64,000 bases of DNA from Scortum barcoo (lineage: Eukaryota > Chordata > Actinopteri > Centrarchiformes > Terapontidae), in the NCBI GenBank assembly GCA_023238725.1, contig CM041548.1, positions 17,815,752-17,879,751 of the forward strand. Reading direction: 5' to 3'. The notes beneath the pieces are model-generated. The model searched no databases. It was not told the origin of the DNA and saw nothing but the letters and a program-made list of their open reading frames with translations. Below are positions 1 to 13,919 of the stretch, piece by piece. Numbering within the stretch: position 1 is the stretch's first letter; every line of letters begins with the position of its first letter. A program made the position numbers and the translations under genes.

Positions 1-2245
1 CCTCCTCCTCTTTCTCCTTTTGTCCTGGATTTTGCTCTCCTCTTTCATCTGCTCTCATGTGATTCCGCCTTTGCGCCTCACCTATGTGCTTCCTCCATTT
101 TCCTCCATTATTTTCTTGTTCCTCCATATGTTCCAGATATTTCCTCATTATCTCGTCCATGGACCTTCATTTTCCGTTTTCCATTTTTAGACTTCAGGTC
201 CAGTTCTAACAAAGCAGTGCAGTGAGAGGGAGGTATTTTTGGGCGTCCACAGGTAGAGAAGTAAAAGCTCAGTTAATTTTTCTCCAAGGATGGTGTTTGG
301 TAATTGGATGACACTGGATCATTATTAAACAAAAGGTGAGAATTTGCGCTATTTAATGCAAAGTGCGGGGTATAAGCTTGCATACATACAAACATAAGGG
401 GGTGAGAGGATCAACTATGACTCTCGAACAGCAATTTGGTAAGAAACAACAACCAATTACAATGCTTAAAATTCTTTGGCATGCTTCACCCCTGCTGTGG
501 CTCAGGAAGTAGGGCGGGTGGTCTATTAATCTCAGAGTGGTTTGATCCGTCGGTCCTTGGGCAAGACACTGAGCCTCAAATGCTCGCAGTAGTAAGGTCA
601 GCGCCTTGCAAGGGAGCTCTGCCTCCATCGGTGTGTGTTTGCAGGTCACTTAAGGGATTAGTTCACTTTCAGATTCCTGATAACTTCCTTTGATTCCTCT
701 TACTGGTTTCTTCTCCATATTGTAGTGTGGCAGCTGAAGCTTATGGGTAGATGGTATTATTTAGAGCCATCCGCTATGCCAAACTGACTATAACAGTACT
801 GAAATATATCAAAATTGATGGCCATAACATAAACAAGTATCACAGCATTATCCTGGAGATGGAGATGTTTCTCTGAAGAGCATTGAAATGTTGAGGAATC
901 GGCTTGAAATGGATATTGATTTCCACCATGCTCCTCTTGTGGCTTCTCCTGGTCACCCACTTTCTCTTCCATTCACCATAATTGTCCCGCGTCTTCTTCC
1001 TTTAGCTCTTTGTTATGGTCTGGATTTCCATTTTGCTCTTCTTCCTGCAACCCCTGGGTTCATTTTCCTCTCACGTTGTTTCTTTCCCCTCTTTTCCTTC
1101 TACAAACACACACACACACTCACAGCTTTGACCCAACAGCTATCTATCTGATTGTATCATATACCTACAGACAAGGAGATGAACATGACTAGCTTGTAGA
1201 TTTCATGTACTCTGCAATAAACCTCTGTGACAGCGAGTATCTACAGTCCCAGGCTGAACACGGAGTAGCTGATAACACAATATGTTTCGTGTGTGTATGC
1301 TGACCCAGAGTTGACATGACAGTAAACATATGTACTGTCAGGAAAATCAGAGGCGCTACATGCAGTGCTGACACCACAATATATTTAGCCTGTGTGGGAC
1401 AGAAACATTTCACACAGCGAACAGGCTTGGATCCATCATGAGCCCAGATCAGACCATCTGCAGGTTTGCAGAAAATCCGTGCAAAAAAACGTGCTGAGAT
1501 GATCTCACAGTTTGAAGTGCTGAAGTGATTCGTTTTTCGGTATATAGAAGGCATCTATATAAACATGGGTAAGTTTGAGTTAGTAGGCAGGCAGATGAAG
1601 TTAAAGAGCACATCCTGCTTGTAAAATGTAATGACAATTGGTCTTTATCACTTAATCACAATTAAAATAAAAATTGCTGCTGTGGCAACTTTTCACATAC
1701 AAACTGTTTGGGTGTCTAAAAGGGCTTCAAACTGGTCTTTCTGGTCCATATTTCATCATTATATATGAATGTTTAGCAGGAATGAATACAGTCGACTTTG
1801 CTCTTTGGACCACATCCAATGATACATATTGGCATATTAGCATATGTATTTTTCTGCACTGATATTAGAATGCACCTACTATGTCTCTTTTTGAGAAAAA
1901 TAGACAATGCACAGAACAAAAAGTGGTATCCCGTTCAATTCCTCCCCCCATATACACAAATTTTAGAACAACTGTCACAAAGATGCTGTTTCCTTAAATT
2001 GTGATCTGTGCCTTGATATCTTATCAGCGTATGGTAAAATACTTTGTGGCACAAGGTGCATAGCGATAAGAAAATTATCTGATCTGCCAGACAACCTGTG
2101 AGGCTACAAATGCAAACTGTACTGCGTTTGTATCTGTAAGGAACAATCGCCCATGCTGTAGAAACTACTCACTGATAAGTTTGCCATCTTCTCAGCTTTT
2201 GGTGATGATTAGTTTCATAACGCTGCAAACAAATATATAATATAG
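1..2245. other. intergenic or intronic, no gene seen
   Basis: Apart from the repeat at 495-650, this holds pyrimidine-rich text at the left edge, a short CA run near 1105 and ordinary AT-rich sequence. The ORFs are short and unsupported. Confidence 0.6.
495..650 (+). repeat. dispersed fish repeat fragment (CCTTGGGCAAGACACT type)
   Basis: GTGGTTTGATCCGTCGGTCC, TTGGGCAAGACACTGAGCC, TCAAATGCTCGCAGTAGTAA, GGTCAGCGCCTTGCAAGG and CTCTGCCTCCATCGGTGTGT follow a very common teleost interspersed repeat. The GGTTTGATCC text may derive from a tRNA box B, which would make it a SINE relative. Both ends look truncated. Family recognition is from memory. Confidence 0.6.
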
Positions 2246-2534
2246 TGCTGAAATAATGAATCAACAAGTTCAAAGACAGAAAATGAATCAGCAACTGTTC
2301 TGATAATCAGTGAATCATTTGAGTTTAATTCCCAAATTCCATCTTCTACAATGTACAGATTTGCTGTTTTATATGATTGTATACTGAATATCTGGAATTT
2401 GGACAGCTGGTTGGACGAATCAACGTATGTGAAGATGCCACCTTAGATTTTGAGAAACTGGAATGGACATTTTTTCAGTATTTTATGATATGCTAAACAA
2501 TTAATCAAATAATTAAGGAGATAATCTGCTTATT
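2246..2534 (-). mobile_element. old MITE-like repeat copy, reverse orientation
   Basis: This segment aligns by eye to the reverse complement of the family: AATCAGCAACTGTTCTGATAAT and GAATCATTTGAGTT at the left, ATATGATTGTATACTGAATATCTGG in the centre, and TGAGAAACTGGAATGGACATTTTTTCAGTATTTTATGA before an ATTAATCAAATAATTAAGGAGATAATCTGC end (all cited in short overlapping pieces). It is much more decayed than the intronic copies, so it is older or under no constraint. Confidence 0.6.
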
Positions 2535-5070
2535 AAACATCACTAATATGTATTAAAAAATAAATGAAATTGAAAGTGTGATGTCATTAGTTTATTTTTG
2601 ATAATAATAAAACAAAAATGTCCCACCTGCTGCCTGATTGGACTGCATATGAGAAATGTGATGCTTACAAAAGGAGTATTGTGTTAGATTAGAAACACCT
2701 TTTTTTGCAATAACACAAAAAAATGGCACGGTAACATTTACGGTGACAAAGTCATGTTCGATTTGATAAAGGCTAGACACGCTGTAATCATGGTGTTAAG
2801 CATGATCAGAGTGGCTGTGAGGACGGAGCCGGCCTACATTGCAGAGTGCTCCCTTGGGTGATTCTGGGCAGAGAAAAGTGATCTGTGATGAATCTCTTGT
2901 TAAAAGGTCAATACAAAATATCAGCTGGCCAGATTGCCTCCATTGATTCGAACTGGAATGTTTTGGAGACAGACATTTGGCAGCAGCCGGAGACCAGCGC
3001 CGGTGGTAAAATGCTGTGTGCAAAGGCCACCCTGACAGTGATAAAGATTTCTAAAAGCAAAACAGTAGTGAATTAATCTTTCTGTCGGAAAAAGACTGTC
3101 ATATTAAATTAGCACTGCGCTTTTCCCTAACATGGTGGCAAAAAGGTGCAAACTCGAGAGAATCAGCGGGACGCGGGATTGTTGTCTTGACTTGCAGCAG
3201 GTCAGAACTTAATGCACACTGACTCATCAGTTTTCTGTCTTACCAGTGACTCAGGAAAAACAGAAAGTGACCAACACGCGCCTCCTCCTAGATACAGTTG
3301 TATGTCTGAGTCCAGAGATTTTTAGGTCTCACAGAGTTTCATTTGAGTCATTCTAAGAGGCCTGAAATGGAAGAACTATCCAGGACAAAACAATTAAGAA
3401 AAAGTTGAGAAAATAAACACTTTTCCTAGCCAGTGAACCATCTTGTGACCCCTCAGGTTTATCTTGTCCTGACCCGCAGGTTGGGGACTGTTGGCTGTGG
3501 ACGAATAGCTAGGAAGGTTCATAACTGGGTGAAATGACCTGGAAGTATCAAAGTGGCAGCCCCGATGACTGCTGTTCAAATTATCTAAATGCTAAAGAAA
3601 CACGCTTCAGTGCTTCCTTTCCTATCTCCTTCAGCATAGAGCACACTAGTCCATCCTTTACGAAAGGAAACGAGACTATTACGTCTCTCAATTCCTTGTG
3701 GCAGCAACAAAGTACCAAATCAACATATTAACCATAACACAGTGGTCTGTCTTTCAAGAAAAAGGAATATTGGATATTTTTAGCCGGATGATGTTTAAAA
3801 CTCGATGTTTAAAAGTACAGGCCTAACATGTTCTGTCTACCTTTCATAAACAACTATTTTCACACAGTCAGACTAATTGGGATTCATATTGATAGATAAT
3901 TGGACAGGAGGGTGAGAAACCATTTCATTCTGTTGGGAGTGGAAGCCTATTTTTATTGTTTTTTATTTTAATTTCAGCATTGGTCATAAAGTAATATTTT
4001 TAACTGTGTTGTTTATATAGCCTGAGTGAAACTACACGGTAAGAACTCAAAGGGCGAAATACATAAGATGGGCTTTTAGTAGTGCATATTGTAGTTTCAC
4101 CACCACATGCTTATGTCAGTAACATCCACAATTGCATAATTACAGAGCCTAGTGTAGGTGCAGTTGTATTCTCTTAGCACTGTAGTTGTCTTTTCCTAGA
4201 GTCCTTATCATTTCCCCTTCACATCTTTCCTCATGGCCTCCTGACGTTTTCCATCGAGGTCAAGGAAAAGTGCCTAAAGTGTTGAACAGTTGCATGTTTC
4301 TATTTTTTGTTTGTGTTGTTAAGTCATACCAATATTTGCAGTTTTTCATCACCTGACTCACCTGAAGCATGTTCACAAATGCAAAATAATAATTATTCCA
4401 GATTATGCATGAGAGCCGTTAGAGCTATGTGGGGAAGCTGTTGTTTTTGTCTCTTCCACAAAAACATGTTTTTTTTCCGCCTAAGGGTCAACACCAAAAA
4501 AAAAAAAGAAAAAAGAAACTTTCATGAAACCTTGGAGCCAGCATTTTTAATCATTAAATTATTATTTTTATATACAGGGGACCACTGCTAATGCTAATGC
4601 TGCTAAAATAAATCTGACATGCCGTCCATCCCCATCGACCATTCAGCTGGAAACCTAATATAAAGCACCACAAGGTAACATATAGCGTGTTTGGCGTATC
4701 CCATTAAAATCACTCTGCTCTCACTGGTGATGACTATTATTATAATGGTCCGAGTAGGTCCCAGTTGCAAGTTAAAATGGAAAAAAAAGTATGGTGTTGC
4801 ATTACCATTACATATATTGGTTCTGATATGGATGTGGGTGTGTGATATGCATGCATTAGGCCATGCGTGGGGGAAAAAAGAAGGTGTGAGCGCCTGGGAA
4901 AGAGAGTGAGTGAAACTAGAGAGATGGAAAATGGGTACGAATCAGTGTTGACCCCTGGACCACAGAGCGGCTGATGAAATTACCCCGCTGCTGAATATTG
5001 TTTTGAATAGATCCAACCGTGAGAGGGCTTCAAGATACACATGGCTGGGCTACATGCAATCACATACAAA

Positions 5071-5089
5071 CACACACACACACACACAC
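5071..5089 (+). repeat. (CA)n microsatellite
   Basis: Uninterrupted CA dinucleotides for 19 nt. Confidence 0.9.
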
Positions 5090-5769
5090 CTTCAGTGCCA
5101 CTTGTGTAGGTGATTCGTGAAAGAAAATTTCACATGGTCAGAGAAGGAAAATGTGGAGTTGGCGGAGGAAGAAAAAGAACATGAAAGTGGGAATTGTGGG
5201 GTGATAGGAGAGGGAAATTGAAAGAGGAAAAAAAATTGAGAGAGCAAGAAGGGGGTAAAAGACAGAAGCAGGCATCGGAAGAGGTAAAGAGAGAGGAAAG
5301 AGATATGTATATGAAGAGGGAAAATGAAACAGACATCCAAATGAAAAGAGAGGCAAGGACAAGCAGTGAAAAGGGTGAAATAGAGTGCAGCTTATTTGAA
5401 TGGCTCTCAGACTCGAGTCTTTGACTCTCTTTCCCCTTGTTCCGCTTTGACTGTGCCTGAGCCTACTAATGTATCGATCTGGGACAGGGACCGACTGAAA
5501 AGAGTATGGAGTCATTTAAAGTTTAGTCCGACTTGCTGTCGCTCTCAAAAGACAAGAGTTAGACATGATAGCTTCAACTTAGCGGTTCTGTCCCTGTCTC
5601 CCAACGCTGTCTGTTTTAGCCACACTTGTCATTTCATTGCTGTTTTTTGATATCCAGTGATCTGAGATCTGACATTATGAGACTGCGCCTCTGGGCATCC
5701 TGTTTTGGCCTGAAAATGTCCGTTAGGAGTCTCACATGGCCGCATTTCTTTTCAATCTGCAGGCTCTTT

Positions 5770-5985
5770 GCATTTTCTTTTCATGTCTTTCTCGAGGCTC
5801 CCGTGTTGTTGGGCGGCAATTTCGGGTGACAATTATTAGATTACCTAATGAGCGGGATCTAAATTTAGCGACATCGGCCGATGCTAATCAGCTCGTCACC
5901 GTGTGATCACATGTTGGAAATTACACGTGTGTCATTACACAACAAATCTTCACAGACGGCTGCAGTGAAAGGCGAAACACCTCCC
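5770..5985. promoter_or_regulatory. candidate conserved non-coding element with homeodomain-type palindrome
   Basis: A block of even composition between repeats. It contains ATTAG-ATTAC-CTAAT (5835-5849), a palindromic arrangement of TAAT cores typical of paired-type homeodomain dimers, and the perfect 12-bp palindrome CATCGGCCGATG (5872-5883). Further GCTAATCAG and ATTACACGTG text follows. Enhancer function is inferred. Confidence 0.3.
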
Positions 5986-6057
5986 TTTTGTTAGTGTTAT
6001 ATGTTGTATATGTATATATGCAGTAATTTCCTCAGTATGCCACACGTTCCTTGATTA

Positions 6058-6236
6058 CAGCTTTTAAAATGTTGAATTTGTTGCTTTTCTTTGTTATATA
6101 TAAAAGTAAACTGAGTACTTTTGGGTTGGCTGTTGGTCAGACAAAACAAGCTATTTGAATACGTAACCTTAGGCGTTAAAAAATTACAATTAACCCTTTT
6201 CAGCTGTTTTCTATTATTCAAGACAATAATCGGCAT
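6058..6236 (-). mobile_element. MITE-like repeat fragment, reverse orientation
   Basis: An internal fragment of the same family. TTGCTTTTCTTTGTTATATA, then AAAGTAAACTGAGTACTTTTGGGTT, TGTTGGTCAGACAAAACAAG and a final AATAATCGG follow the order seen in the other reverse copies. Terminal sequences are missing or unrecognisable. Confidence 0.55.
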
Positions 6237-6942
6237 AGTTTGGCCTTTGGCAGCAAAATGCTCCATCTTGAATATTGACAATTATTTCTAATCTGTAAAA
6301 CAAATTTACAAGCCAGCGCTCCCTGAGTGTTCGTATCAAATTAGCGTAATCCTGTTAAATGCAGCCAGTTACAAACTCCGCCTGTTACGCCCAAAGCTTC
6401 TCCAGGCAAGTTTTCACCAGGCATGCTAAAAAAAGACAGGCTGAATAAAACTAAAGGCCACTTCCTGAAGTTCCCATGACTAGAGATCTCCTACTTTAGG
6501 TGCGCCTAAATGTATACAGCATTGAAGGAATCAAAGGACGACACCTACATCTGATTACCATGCTGTTTTTCCAGTATTTGCGGCTGGTTTCTGTAATCAC
6601 ATTACTGTCATTGCATTACAAAGTCCTCACCGTAAGATCTATTCAATCTGGAGCTCTGCAGCCTTTCCTGCCTTCCCGGCTGTCTGGTGAAGAGAACACT
6701 CACAGCGCTGTAACGGCATTAAGAGAACATCACAGAGACAATGGGAACCATGACGAGGAATCATCATTGTGTGTTTTGATTCTATCATTGTGAACAATGA
6801 GGCATTTCCCTCCCAGAGGCTCAGCGGTGAGATGCTCTGAGAAACTGCAGGACTAATGCGGAGAAACGCCCCCGGAGGATGTTGGAAGATGAGGAACATG
6901 TCAGTCTGCTCATGGAGATGTTTTTGTACAACAGCAGGCAGG

Positions 6943-6963
6943 CACACACACACACACACACAC
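6943..6963 (+). repeat. (CA)n microsatellite
   Basis: Uninterrupted CA dinucleotides for about 21 nt, in otherwise ordinary non-coding sequence. Confidence 0.9.
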
Positions 6964-8374
6964 TTTCCTGACAAGTGGGAACCTTGAATGAAATCATTTA
7001 ATTCCCTGTCAGATCCTCACATGTATAAACACACAAAACCTGTTCATGCACCAAAACTCAAAAGTTTTTTTTTTTTTTTGGCAAACTCATTCAAACACAC
7101 ACATTTCTGGGAGGGTACTTAACCATTTAACTAATATTTCTGTGATGTCTGTCCTCAAAACATTCAACATTTTGTACACTCTAACTTCGGGGTAAATATT
7201 ACGTCTTTCCAGATGGTCGTTAAATTAGATTATGCTGCATAAAAAAGTCCAGTTTATCTAAAAAATCTGTTCTGAAGATCAATTTCCCTTAAACGACAGA
7301 AAAAAATCTGCCTTTGTCATGACATTATTTCAAATACTGTTTACAGTCAAAAATCAACTTTTTAAAAATTTTCCAAAAATAACTAACTTTCTGGGTCTTG
7401 AAACATGACAGGATAAGGTGTGTCGCTGCACTAAAAGGTGATTTGCATTGAAAACAAGATGAACATTGATACACATATTCATCCTGAACTATGCAAGACA
7501 TCCAGTTAAGCAGTTAAGTTGCTGCCTCCATATGGAAAACTAGATGTGCTCAGCTAATCCTCACAAATAATAAACAATAAACCACAAGAGTCCAGAGATG
7601 GAGGATCCCCCCATCACATTTAGATAAATTATATGGTACCCAAACTTGCTATGACTTAGCTTCAGAGATAAACTGGACTCCGACAGTTTTTCATGACCTG
7701 CATGATGAGAAAATTTGATCAGGTAGAAGATCCAGAGGCGGCCCTCCTGTTGTATACGCTGTCGATCTGGATGGGAGAAGGCAAAAAAAAATTACAGCTT
7801 GTCTTTTGTTCAAACTTTGTGTTTTGTCCTCGTTGCAGAATCGGTTGATCTCTCTGATACTAAACATAGAAAACTATGATGAATTGTCGGCCCCCCCCCC
7901 ACACATATCTGTTGCATCTGGACATTTTTTGGCTGACATCATGTAGCCTTATCTCTGAGTTTTTATTACTCGCATGTAGATGCATGTATCCTGCATCCTG
8001 TCATCCTTCTCACTGCAGATACCACTTTCTCTCATTCCTCTTCCTCCCTGTGTGTCTCTTGCTGGCAGGAGATAAAGTGGAAGTGACACTTGTGTGGGTA
8101 AGATGATATTTATGTAGCTCGTGGAGGTCATTTATTAAAAGAAAAATGGCTTATTACCAGCCATGCATGGTGAACACAAAGGATTTATTCTCTCCCTGTA
8201 AAACAACCACAATGAGCTCTCTCCTCTCGATCTCTCTCTCTCTTCCCCACTTACTAAATCTATACATTTTTTCTCACTCTCACCTCCCTCCCACTCTCGC
8301 CCTCCTTCTTCTTCTTCTCTCCCACTCAGGGCTGATTAACTCAAAGGACAAATTACAGCCTTGTATCTATTAGT

Positions 8375-8650
8375 GCCATCCAGGTGCTCTGCCCTATTGA
8401 GCGATCAGAACTAAAAAGGTCTACAAAATACACCTCGCTGCCAGGCCCCTTAGATTTCGATGAAGTCTCTTTATGCACCAGAGGACAAAGGAACATGACA
8501 GTTTAGAGATTACATCATTTTGGTTTCGCACCAGATATCTTCTCCGCAGCGAGGCCGGGGCGGGCAGATTTACGATTCAGTCGCGTTATTCTAACTGGCC
8601 GCACTCTCCGTCCTTCTAAAATAAACGATTGTACACAGGGAGTTGATTTA
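8375..8650. promoter_or_regulatory. candidate conserved non-coding element
   Basis: Free of microsatellites, with CpGs kept in CAGCGAGGCCGGGGCGGG and CAGTCGCGTTATTC, this block starts soon after a pyrimidine tract ending CTCCCACTCAG (8329). No ORF is convincing. The texture suggests constraint, but only an alignment can show it. Confidence 0.25.
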
Positions 8651-10245
8651 ATTTGTGCCATGCTGAGTCCCCAGTCAAATTAAACTGAGTGTTTACTGGG
8701 GATAAATGCAAAATGCCCACTACACAAAAGACCTGAAAACTGTTGGAGCTCTGGCAGCAAATGAATGTAAAGGGGGGGAACAGTGTGAACTCAGCTGGGG
8801 ATTTGTTGGGACAGAAGAGACAATTATTTTTCCCTCTTTTTGATAAAGAATACTATTAGATATGATGTCAGCTCCAGGCTACATATTGAAGCTGTGACAT
8901 AGACATAAGAATCTAAACGCTGTCTGATGTGCTGATTCAGTCCTAAGAAGTAATTTAAATCAAACCACAAAATACACATTTTTAATCGCCCTTGAATGAC
9001 ACATATAAGAAGTTTCTTTTCCGACTCTTCTATCAGCAGGACCTCATTTATCAGTGCCTCCAAGAACCATCGGGAAAATAAAACTATTTTTGATGTGATT
9101 AAGGGCATCGTTCAGGTCATTAACAACTTCATACTATTTCTTCCTTTACTTTAGACAAAGAGTCAAAATATCAATGGCAACGGAGGTGATTTGATATGAT
9201 ATTGGCCATTTGATGATATTATTCATTCTCTTGGATGGCATCTTCTGGAGGTGAGTCATGTGGATGGAATCTCCTATCAAGGCATGTTGTATTTTATATC
9301 GCGATACTGACTGTAGCGATGGTGTAAAGTTTCGGAGAAATTAACGAGCAAAACATTTACAGATAAACTACAAAACTAAACTATGTAGGAGTTATCTGTT
9401 GGCTAATGCAATCAATTAATTAGCGGAAAATTACAGTATAAATATAGAACTACCAGTATTTTTAGTAAAGCTGAACTCTTCTATTACCTTCTACCCTGCT
9501 AAAACCATGTGGGTTCATGTTAAATTTCCATACCAAAATTAATCATAATTTTACAGACCCATTCTGTTATTTCTCTGACCACATACATGTCAATATATAC
9601 ACATTATGGTACAAAATGAAAGATATTCATGAAAAATCTCCTGTTTGAGTGTTTCTGGGCTGATCGGAAATATAGATCTATTTCACTCCTCTGTACCTCT
9701 TACTGAGTAAAACTTTTACAGCATCAGAGAATAATACTTAACAAAAGTGGTCAATTAGTGTGAATCTGTGTTTTAAAAGCAGGTTTTCATTCGGTGTTGT
9801 ACGCCACTTCTGTAAGAAATGTGTTCTCTCTCATGAAATGAAGCGTTAAATAAAGAGCAGAGGTGGTATTCCTCGGAGCAAATGTCGTGTACATAATGAG
9901 CATGGCTGTCGCTGAGGACGTCATCTGCTCATTAAACTGATCATGAGAAGAGATGCACCAGGATTTAAGCGGCTCACCACCTCGACTGCACAGGTACCCG
10001 GGGGAAACGTTGAAAGGACCTGTCAAAGCAACTGCACATTCTGACCTTATATTACAATTTTTGGTGGCGTACGTGACCCTTTTGTTTACTTTTAGATGAT
10101 GTATTGTGCCTTTAATATTTTCCCATACCTCCACCAGTGCTTCCCTCTGGAGTAGAAACATCTGAGAAAACTATTTTTCAAAATGAGAGTCAAGGACGGC
10201 TCTGGATATTATTCATATCAAGAACATGACATTTACACAGGCAAG

Positions 10246-10281
10246 TCTCTCCCTCTCTCTCTCTCTCTCACACACACACAT
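10246..10281 (+). repeat. compound (CT)n(CA)n microsatellite
   Basis: CT dinucleotides with one CC break run into CA dinucleotides without a gap. Confidence 0.9.
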
Positions 10282-12550
10282 GACATGTATAAAATCGGAT
10301 TAGATAGAGACAGGTTCATTCACCTGAAAGTCATATGAGCTAATGAACACGTCACAGACACACAACAGAGGGGATGAAATCCAATTACATGGGAGATATT
10401 TTCATGAATGCAATCAAAAAAAAATCACACACCCATAAACAACACACACACCAGCCACACATGCGTTCATGACCAAACTCCTCGATGTAACAGCTTAAAT
10501 TTACATTTCACACACACACCGATTCGTATTTATGCATCCGCAAAGCCAGGGCCGCTGGTGCTTCATTACTTATTAATGCTTTCAGACAACCTTCGTAACT
10601 GGAGAGCTATTTCGGGGGGCAGAATGATCTTCGAATCATCTGCCAGCGAGCCAATCTCTCCCCGCGCTCATCACTCTGCCCGACTCTCATCACTTTTTCT
10701 GCTCCTGCTCATCACTCCTTTGCTGAGCGCAGGAGGCCGGCGGTGGCCAGGGCATGACAGGTTGGAGGCTGTGTGTGTGTTTGAGTGCGTGTGTGTGAGA
10801 GTGAGAGAGAGAGAGAGACTAAGGTGGATCATGCAGTTAGATAATGCCTGGTCACGCTTGTTTGACGCTGTGTAGTCAACGGGCGCCCTCTATAGGTCGC
10901 CAAGCAAACTACACTCTGATCCAAGGGGTCAAAAAGGTCAAAGCGGAAATAATAAGAAAAAGAATTTAAAAATGACGTCCACAAATTATTCTGCTGATAT
11001 TCCTGCAATAGTTCTGCAAATACTGTCAGAGTGTTGGGTTGATAACGGTCTGCATTTTTTGAGCTTCCACACAGCCCACAAGGGGATATCTATGACGCAA
11101 GTACAGATTTATTTTGGAGATAAGAGAAAAAAAACGTTGCGTTTTTTTACTTCAGCTGCCTCCATGAGGCTCTGAAGTTGTTCCATGTCTGCACTGCTCT
11201 CTGCCACCCTACAGCACAGTGAGTCATTATCCAGTCAAATCAGTTTCATAATAGAGCAAACAGCTCTTACTGTAAAGATTTTCAGAGTTTCTTGCCAGCA
11301 CGGCGTGATCTTCTCGGAGGTGATCTTCCCTCTGAGTGACAGCTGAAAATGAAACAACACGAGGGAGCAGGAGCAGATGGGGGGGATGTGAAAGTGCATT
11401 CTCCCAAGGCAAAGGAAGACGAGGTGCAGGAGTGCAGCAGTGATGAGGGATTACAGTGAAGGTGTATGCAACTGTGGGCTGAGTGAGGAGAGAAAAATGA
11501 GATGAAATAAGGACAAAGGAAAAGAGCACGAGAGAGGGAAATGAAGAAAAATATCACGTGAAAATTTAAGTGAATGCGGCTTAGAAACAGATATAAGTTT
11601 GGCTGTTAGGTGGCGGCATGTCTGATATTTAATCACACCGGCGGCTCTCATAAACGGCAACAAGCAGAGACGCACTGCAGGAGAGAGAGCGAGGAGGAGA
11701 GTCTGAATGAGTGAAAAGGAAAGCCACACAAGTGAGTGGGCAAGCCATTTTTAAAAATTACAAATTATACAACTTAATTAAATCCCTAGGAAAAAAATAA
11801 ATCTAGTCAGTTCAAAACCCTGAATGTTATCATTCACTTAAAAGACTGTTTTGACTGTCCAGAAATTTATTCAAAATTAAAAAACTGCTTCTTAATATAA
11901 ATGCTGGTTGTGTTTTTGTTTTTTTGTTGTTTTTTTTTTTTTTTTAATGGGTTGCCAACAGTGGTTAGACAGAGAAAACCAACTCCAGAGTTGAGACAGG
12001 GGTCAATTTAGTTATAGTGAGGTCAAAATATGGAAAAATTTAAACTCTCAAAATGTAACCCCCCAAAAAATTATCCTCATTACCCGGAGCAGACACAGAT
12101 GTACAGCTAACAAACGCCAGGTGTGCCAGCTGATCGCTCAGTTGCATCAATTAGGCTGATGATGTCACAGGCTTAAACTGAACACACACACACACAGAGT
12201 CAGTATTTACTATATGCTTCGCCAACATGCTTCTATTTTGATTAAAACGTTATGCTAATACAGCTTCACTGAGTTCAACTGAATTAAAAAAAAGAATATT
12301 ATATAAAGAATATTAAATAAAAAAAAAACTAACTGTAGAATCTGAGGGAAAGTCTTATTTTGGAACAATAAACTTTTACTTTACTTCCCACAAACACAGT
12401 GTATGTTCGTCAGTGTGTGTGTGTGTGTCATGCACATGTGTGAGAGAACACTGTTCCTATTAGTTCCTGTCAAGGCTCCCTGCAGGTTTCGCTGCACCTC
12501 TGCTATTTCACTTCAAACACACACTGAATCAACACTCCCAATTCGTTTTT

Positions 12551-12591
12551 CTCTCACTCACTCACTCACTCACTCACACACACACACACAG
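12551..12591 (+). repeat. compound (CTCA)n(CA)n microsatellite
   Basis: About six CTCA units followed directly by CA dinucleotides to a final CAG. Confidence 0.9.
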
Positions 12592-13469
12592 TTTTCACAA
12601 AAAACACTTACTCATAACTGTCGAGGTGCCTACCTACTGTGTCTTCCACAATGAGAAACTCTGCTGCAAAAGCCAAAAATACCAGCGAGCGTGATTCCAC
12701 CCCGTCCCTCCTCAGTTCTTTTCCCTCCTTTGATTTGTGAAATAGAATTTATTCAGCTTTGAAATGATATAAATATAAACCTTTCTTATAGTACATTGCA
12801 TGACACTGATAGCTGATAAAAATGCAACATCTAAGATTTAGTAAAAGCATGGCTATTTTTATTGTTAATCATAATGAAAGCTGTCATGTTCACACTAAAT
12901 TAGAGTTAGACTGTTAAATACTGGCTGATATTAGCTTCTTGTCTTGTCTGTGTCTGAGTATATGTCAGACAATAAGTTATTATTATCATTAATAATAAGA
13001 TATAACTGGAAATAATATAGATTATGTTTAAGGTGATGGTGTAACAGTGTCACAATTGCATAATAGAAGGTTATTTTTCCACTATAAAATGGTCCACTCA
13101 GTACATACTGTGGTCACAGTTGTTGTGAAAGCTAAGGGATCTGTATCAGAAATGTTTGTTTGTGTTGTATGTTTATGTAATAAATATCACCATCCAACCA
13201 TATATCATTATTGGATTTTACATGCTATAAAATATCAATATCAGCATGTTCTGATTCTCGAACAGATTTGTGCTGCAAACAGCAAATGAAACCACACTGC
13301 ATTAGTATTTTCTCTAAATATAACGCAGCAGAGCATGAGCAGAGTGTACAGTCCATCTACACTCTTATGATAAAGTAAAGAGAGAAATAACTGATTATCT
13401 TGAAGACACAGATTACTGTCAGCTTGTAATGCCACCTTACAAATAAGTTGTATATAACTTTGTAACACC

Positions 13470-13919
13470 TCATGTAAAGAAGATGTTGCACAAATTCTCT
13501 AAACTGTGCACATCTGGCATCTCAGAAAACTCTACAGGTAAACAGAAGAGGACAGTGTGCTGCTGCAGCCGAAGCTCAAGAGTGTCTGAACCCCTCCCCC
13601 CCCCAGGATAAGCCACAAAGCTCAGCCTGTGTCTGCCGCTTTCTCTGGGAGTAACAGCCGAAGCACAGAAGGACTGATCACCCTGTCTGGCCACGACGCT
13701 CATCAAATGAAGTGGCAGCCACAGTCCTCCGTGAGGAAGAAAGCCCCCACAATCTCCATGATTGCCCCAATCCAGGCGAAAGTACTCCCGGCTGCACGGG
13801 CGCGACCCGACAGCGATTTCTGAGATGAAAGTCAAGACCTTTACTTCCACTTCCTTTTGTGCAACAATCCAGAGAGCACGGGTGTCGCTGAAGACAGGAG
13901 CACAGTGGTCAGGATTCAA
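13470..13919 (-). other. unassigned 149-codon open reading frame
   Basis: Open on the minus strand for 149 codons, with a G-rich run near the C-terminal half (PGGGRG). Plus-strand frames over the same DNA are also open for 64-69 codons. The sequence has higher GC and more CpG than its surroundings. I recognise no domain. It could be a conserved non-coding block, an old processed copy, or chance. Confidence 0.12.

Larger units (their letters stand above)
2535..6057. other. non-coding, purine-rich tract at 5150-5400
   Basis: AT-rich sequence without an ORF that I can support. 5150-5400 is strongly purine-rich on the plus strand, so it yields stop-poor, Phe/Ser/Leu-rich minus-strand frames that are artefacts. 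Confidence 0.6.
6237..10245. other. non-coding, no gene seen
   Basis: Holds a (CA)n at 6943, a T-run at 7065, a C-run at 7890, the pyrimidine tract at 8220-8329 and the candidate element at 8375. An octamer ATTTGCAT occurs at 7441-7448. Nothing else stands out. Confidence 0.6.

Noticed and set aside
5138..5515. 125-codon minus ORF rich in Phe, Ser and Leu
   Set aside because: It reads the complement of a purine-rich tract, which lacks stops by composition.
10408..10875. 155-codon plus ORF
   Set aside because: It is mostly His/Thr from CA repeats and Arg/Glu from GA repeats, without any domain.
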